Part shown: positions 61,338 through 64,000 of the stretch, piece by piece
How positions within the stretch are numbered: position 1 is the stretch's first letter
Layout of the letters: each line of letters opens with the position of its first letter
Assembly: GCA_050084985.1 (NCBI GenBank)
Contig: JBITNC010000001.1
Span: forward strand, 144,522,001-144,586,000
Direction: 5' to 3'
DNA from: Nageia nagi
Taxonomy: Eukaryota; Pinophyta
Length of the DNA: 64,000 bases
Made by a program: the position numbers and the translations under genes
Notes under the pieces: model-generated
The model's database searches: none
The model's input: the letters and a program-made list of their open reading frames with translations, nothing else
Told to the model about the DNA's origin: nothing

Positions 61338-62177
61338 TGTAATGTCCCAAATAAATTTTAGCATTGTAAACATTATTTAGGTGTGTTTTATTTTATTTAG
61401 AAGATGTGTTATGTTTTATTTTTAATAAAATGACATTATAATATGTCATGAACATTAGTACTTTATTTTAACATGTGAAAAAGGTTTTTTAAGTTATGAT
61501 GGGACCCCACAATGGAACATCTAAGGGTGGATATTTAATCGTGAGCATCTTATGGTGGAGACTTATTTTCCAGTTAGGGTTGTAAGATTATATATGTGAA
61601 AGAGTTGGTCATTTGGAGGAATGCTTGGAATTGTTATTGTCATCTTTTGGAGAAGTATTACAGTGAGCAATTATCTTTGTGGAAACCCTAGAGGACTACA
61701 AATCATTTAGAGGCCTAAGGCTGATAAACCCTAAGCTCAGTTCTAGGTTGATGAATTCATACTTATGCTTAATTGAGGAGGAGTCTACAGATTTTCAGAA
61801 TAAGATTTATGGTTTCAAAACGCTAGTTTTGCTACAATATTTGGATTGAAGGAAAAATGATAAGATTTTCGCAAGTTTTGATCTCAACAGTCATAAAGAG
61901 TGGATCACCCATTTTTTGGGGTACTTTTGAGCAGTTTTTAGGACAACTTTTGTTCCCTATTTGGAATGCCCATTCTTAGGAAAATTATTCAGAGTTTTCA
62001 AAGATGTTTTCAGTTACCCATTTGGCTGATCTTTCAATAGCCACTTTTAGAAAAATTATAAAAATTGTTCGATGTGATTTTGTGCATTTTCTGTGATTAA
62101 AATACAAAAAAAAAATCAAAATTCTGTTTGCTGTAGTTTTCTGCAATTTTCTGTGTTATTTTAGTTGGTATATTTCA
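61338..62177 (+). repeat. LTR-like sequence G1, left arm of an inverted pair
   Basis: It starts TGTAATGTCCC, a common plant Ty3/gypsy LTR beginning, and ends GGTATATTTCA. From about 61490 onward it matches, in reverse complement, the sequence from 64000 back to 63334. Shared landmarks include TAAG(G)GTGGATATT, TTGTGGAAACCCTA and the terminal TGGTATATTTCA. Identity looks moderate, with many small gaps. It truncates element F on its left. Confidence 0.65.
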
Positions 62178-62179
62178 AA

Positions 62180-62595
62180 TGTCCAACATATTGCTACACC
62201 TAATTGCCCAGATGAGAGTAAAAACATCTTTTCTTTTGAATGCACAAGATGATTTTTCGTCTTTTCCCAAAACCTTCTTATAGAGATAGCCACTACATGC
62301 ATTATAGGATCTACTAACTGACTGATTAATTAGTAATTACCCATTAACTGCTCCTTTATATAGTGTTATAGTGTGGATTAATGGCAACTCCACTATATCA
62401 GTTGACTACTCTATTAATTGACAACCATAAATTGACTGACAGGCCCCACCTTAATTAGTCTTTATGTCATGCACCACTCCAGATTATCCTAGTCAACTGA
62501 AACTGAGTCAAACTTGTACTTATTCTTCAATGCTTATGCTCCACTCATCTTATTTATTATTTGTTTATTTATTTTTAAGAATCGGGGTCATGACA
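62180..62595 (-). repeat. Ty3/gypsy 3' LTR on the minus strand
   Basis: Read on the minus strand it starts TGTCATGACCCCG at 62595 and ends TTGGACA at 62180. It has a TATA box (CTATATAAAGG, about 62353-62363). Immediately upstream on the minus strand is a polypurine tract (GGAGGGGAGA, about 62599-62608). It abuts G1. Confidence 0.6.
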
Positions 62596-62596
62596 A

Positions 62597-62890
62597 ATCT
62601 CCCCTCCTGACTTGCCCTCAAGCAAGACAAAGCAAGATGGTCCAAAATATCAACAGATTCCGAGGTGGTATCTTCTGATGGAAGGCCTTTACTTTGCTTG
62701 AGTACCTTTGTCCATACCCTATTCCTTAGTTGTCTCTCCCTTTAATCCAAAATCTGATCTGTTATCGGAATTGATTTTTTCATCATCAAGCGGCGGGGGC
62801 TTGATGGAAGGTGCAATCTTTCCAAGCTCAAAACAAAGAAGTCTTGTAGAATCATCTTTCCAAGTTCAAAACTATTTTGAGCTAGCATCT
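62597..62890 (-). pseudogene. Ty3/gypsy pol C-terminal tail with chromodomain-like end
   Basis: The minus strand reads PPPLDDEKINSDNRSDFGL and then, after a frame change, ERQLRNRVWTKVLKQSKGLP and SEDTTSESVDIL, ending SCLRASQEGRFVMTP. This follows the pattern at the integrase C-terminus of plant chromovirus-type gypsy elements (PPxLD, then RxLRNR, then WKxLPxEDATWE, then VMTP). It ends at the polypurine tract. Only about 290 bp remain, and the upstream pol is absent. Confidence 0.6.
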
Positions 62891-62949
62891 TGAGAAACCT
62901 TGATGAAAGGAATGTGGCAAGTAGACTCAAATTTTCTCATTATGTCATG

Positions 62950-63333
62950 GAAAACATTTATATCCTCCATTTCTTTGGAGCTTATTTCATTAAAGACCTG
63001 GCAGAAAACAAATGAATTGAATATAAGTTTGTTTAGAACTAAATCTGCTTCTGGTCCATCCAGTTTAAATATTCTTCTCCCTTCCTCTTGGAATATCCCT
63101 ATAACAAAGAACTGATATATAGCTTGACCAAAAATATTCCTCTACATAACTTACTGATAAAGGTTTCACCTCTTTCAACATTTTGTGTATTCATCAAGTC
63201 ATCATGTGGAGGTTCAGTTGCCAATGCCAAAGCTCCAATGGTATTCATGATCAAATTCACCAAAAGCAGCTGAACTGCTGTGATCAGAGTACTACTTGTA
63301 AAACTTGTTGAGAAAATATTCAGGACCAGGGTA
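62950..63333 (-). pseudogene. Fragment of an autoinhibited Ca2+-ATPase (ACA-type P2B ATPase)
   Basis: On the minus strand, LITAVQLLLVNLIMNTIGAL is followed by ALATEPPHDDLM. Then come RNIFGQAIYQFFVIGIFQEE, FKLDGPEADLVLNKLIFNSF and VFCQVFNEISSKEMEDINVF. This is the M5-M8 region of plant P2B calcium pumps, which expel Ca2+ from the cytosol. The match resembles the ACA2/ACA4 branch by its LDGP...LIFN...EISS motifs. It is dead: a one-base loss precedes VM, TGG has become TAG at 63142-63144, and the conserved MDTLGA Asp is Asn. Homology stops after DINVF, where unrelated sequence joins. The rest of the pump is absent. It lies between LTR-like G2 and a gypsy pol tail. Confidence 0.82.
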
Positions 63334-64000
63334 TGAAATATACCAGCTAAATACACACAGAAAATAACTATAGGACAGCAACAGAAAATTTTGATTTTAA
63401 GTTATTTCAACCACAAAAAAATGACAAAATCACAACAAATAAGTTTTAATATTTTTTTTGAAAGTGGATATGGAAAGTTGAGCCAAAAGGGTATTCAGGA
63501 AACACACCAAAATTTTCAGAACAGTTCCCTAAGGCTGGATGTCCCACTTAGGGCACAAAACTCCTCACAGACTGCTCCACAATTGCCTCCAAAATTGAGC
63601 GATCCACTTGGGCTGAATGCTGATCTCAAAACTCACACAAATCTGCCCTTATTTCTTCAATTTCATTGTTGAAGCAAAACTAGGGTTTTCACCCTCAAAA
63701 TCTGAAACTGAAATCTGATCCTTCTCTCACAATGAAGCACAAGTATGGACCCTGAATGGATTCATCCATTGAGAAATTAGCCTAGGGTTTGCCAATCCTA
63801 AGCCTCTAAAAGATTTGCAGTCCTTTAGGGTTTCCACAAAAATATTGTTCTCAACAATAGTCGCCAACACAATAATAATAACTAAGTATGCTTGCCAATG
63901 ACCAACTTTTCCTCTTTTATACTCTTACAACTCTTAACTGACAAATAAGTCTCCATTAGATCTTGAAGAATATCCACCTTTAGATGCTCATAACTTAAAA
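63334..64000 (-). repeat. LTR-like sequence G2, right arm of the inverted pair (runs off the window)
   Basis: In reverse complement it aligns with 61490-62177 and ends at the same TGGTATATTTCA. The arms are 1,156 bp apart and point toward each other. The beginning of G2 is beyond 64000. Plus-strand frames in it are non-coding shadows. Confidence 0.62.

Overview
This window is nuclear DNA from a plant with a large, repeat-dense genome. A gymnosperm (conifer-like) genome fits best, but I cannot name the species. The reasons are a very AT-rich background, layered and mutation-worn LTR retrotransposons, LINE and SINE relics, and a single convincing host gene whose third intron is still open almost 9 kb later. 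There are no bacterial-type operons, rRNA genes or CRISPR arrays.

Layout. 1-12475: an old Ty1/copia element (A), whose 5' end lies off the window, is split by a younger copia element (B, 2226-10290). 12795-15420: a tandem array built from fragments of a pentatricopeptide-repeat (PPR) gene. 16119-16360: a tRNA-derived SINE with perfect 11-bp target duplications. About 17340-39040: one degenerate plant LINE (ORF1, endonuclease, reverse transcriptase) cut into three pieces by two copia elements of the same family, C (18283-26329, + strand, TSD CAACT) and D (27567-36142, - strand, TSD TTAGG). 39135-41700: a decayed coding relic I cannot name. 42234-49342: a fourth family member, E (TSD ATTCT), carrying an antisense solo LTR of the same family in its leader. 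49343-52300: AT-rich spacer. 52460-55168: the first three exons of glucosidase II alpha subunit (GH31), intact so far as they go. 55169-64000: presumed intron or downstream sequence with retroelement debris. This includes a copia relic (F), an inverted pair of LTR-like sequences, a Ty3/gypsy pol tail with its LTR, and a broken fragment of a plant autoinhibited Ca2+-ATPase.

The four sibling elements B, C, D and E share leader, gag-pol and 3' UTR organisation. B, D and E have closely similar LTRs and C has a diverged LTR type. Each copy has lost a different module: B the protease, C most of gag, E the end of RNase H, and D mainly point mutations. The most interesting content is captured host sequence. 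The C leader holds an antisense, intron-containing GASA/snakin gene fragment and a sense PPR fragment. A gypsy relic at the right edge sits next to a Ca2+-ATPase fragment. The PPR array is a chimera of two PPR-gene pieces amplified with in-frame periods of 228 and 369 bp.

Only the glucosidase II gene looks functional. It trims N-linked glycans in the ER lumen. Everything else is mobile-element sequence, pseudogene or spacer. All boundaries and homologies were read by eye; no database search was run.
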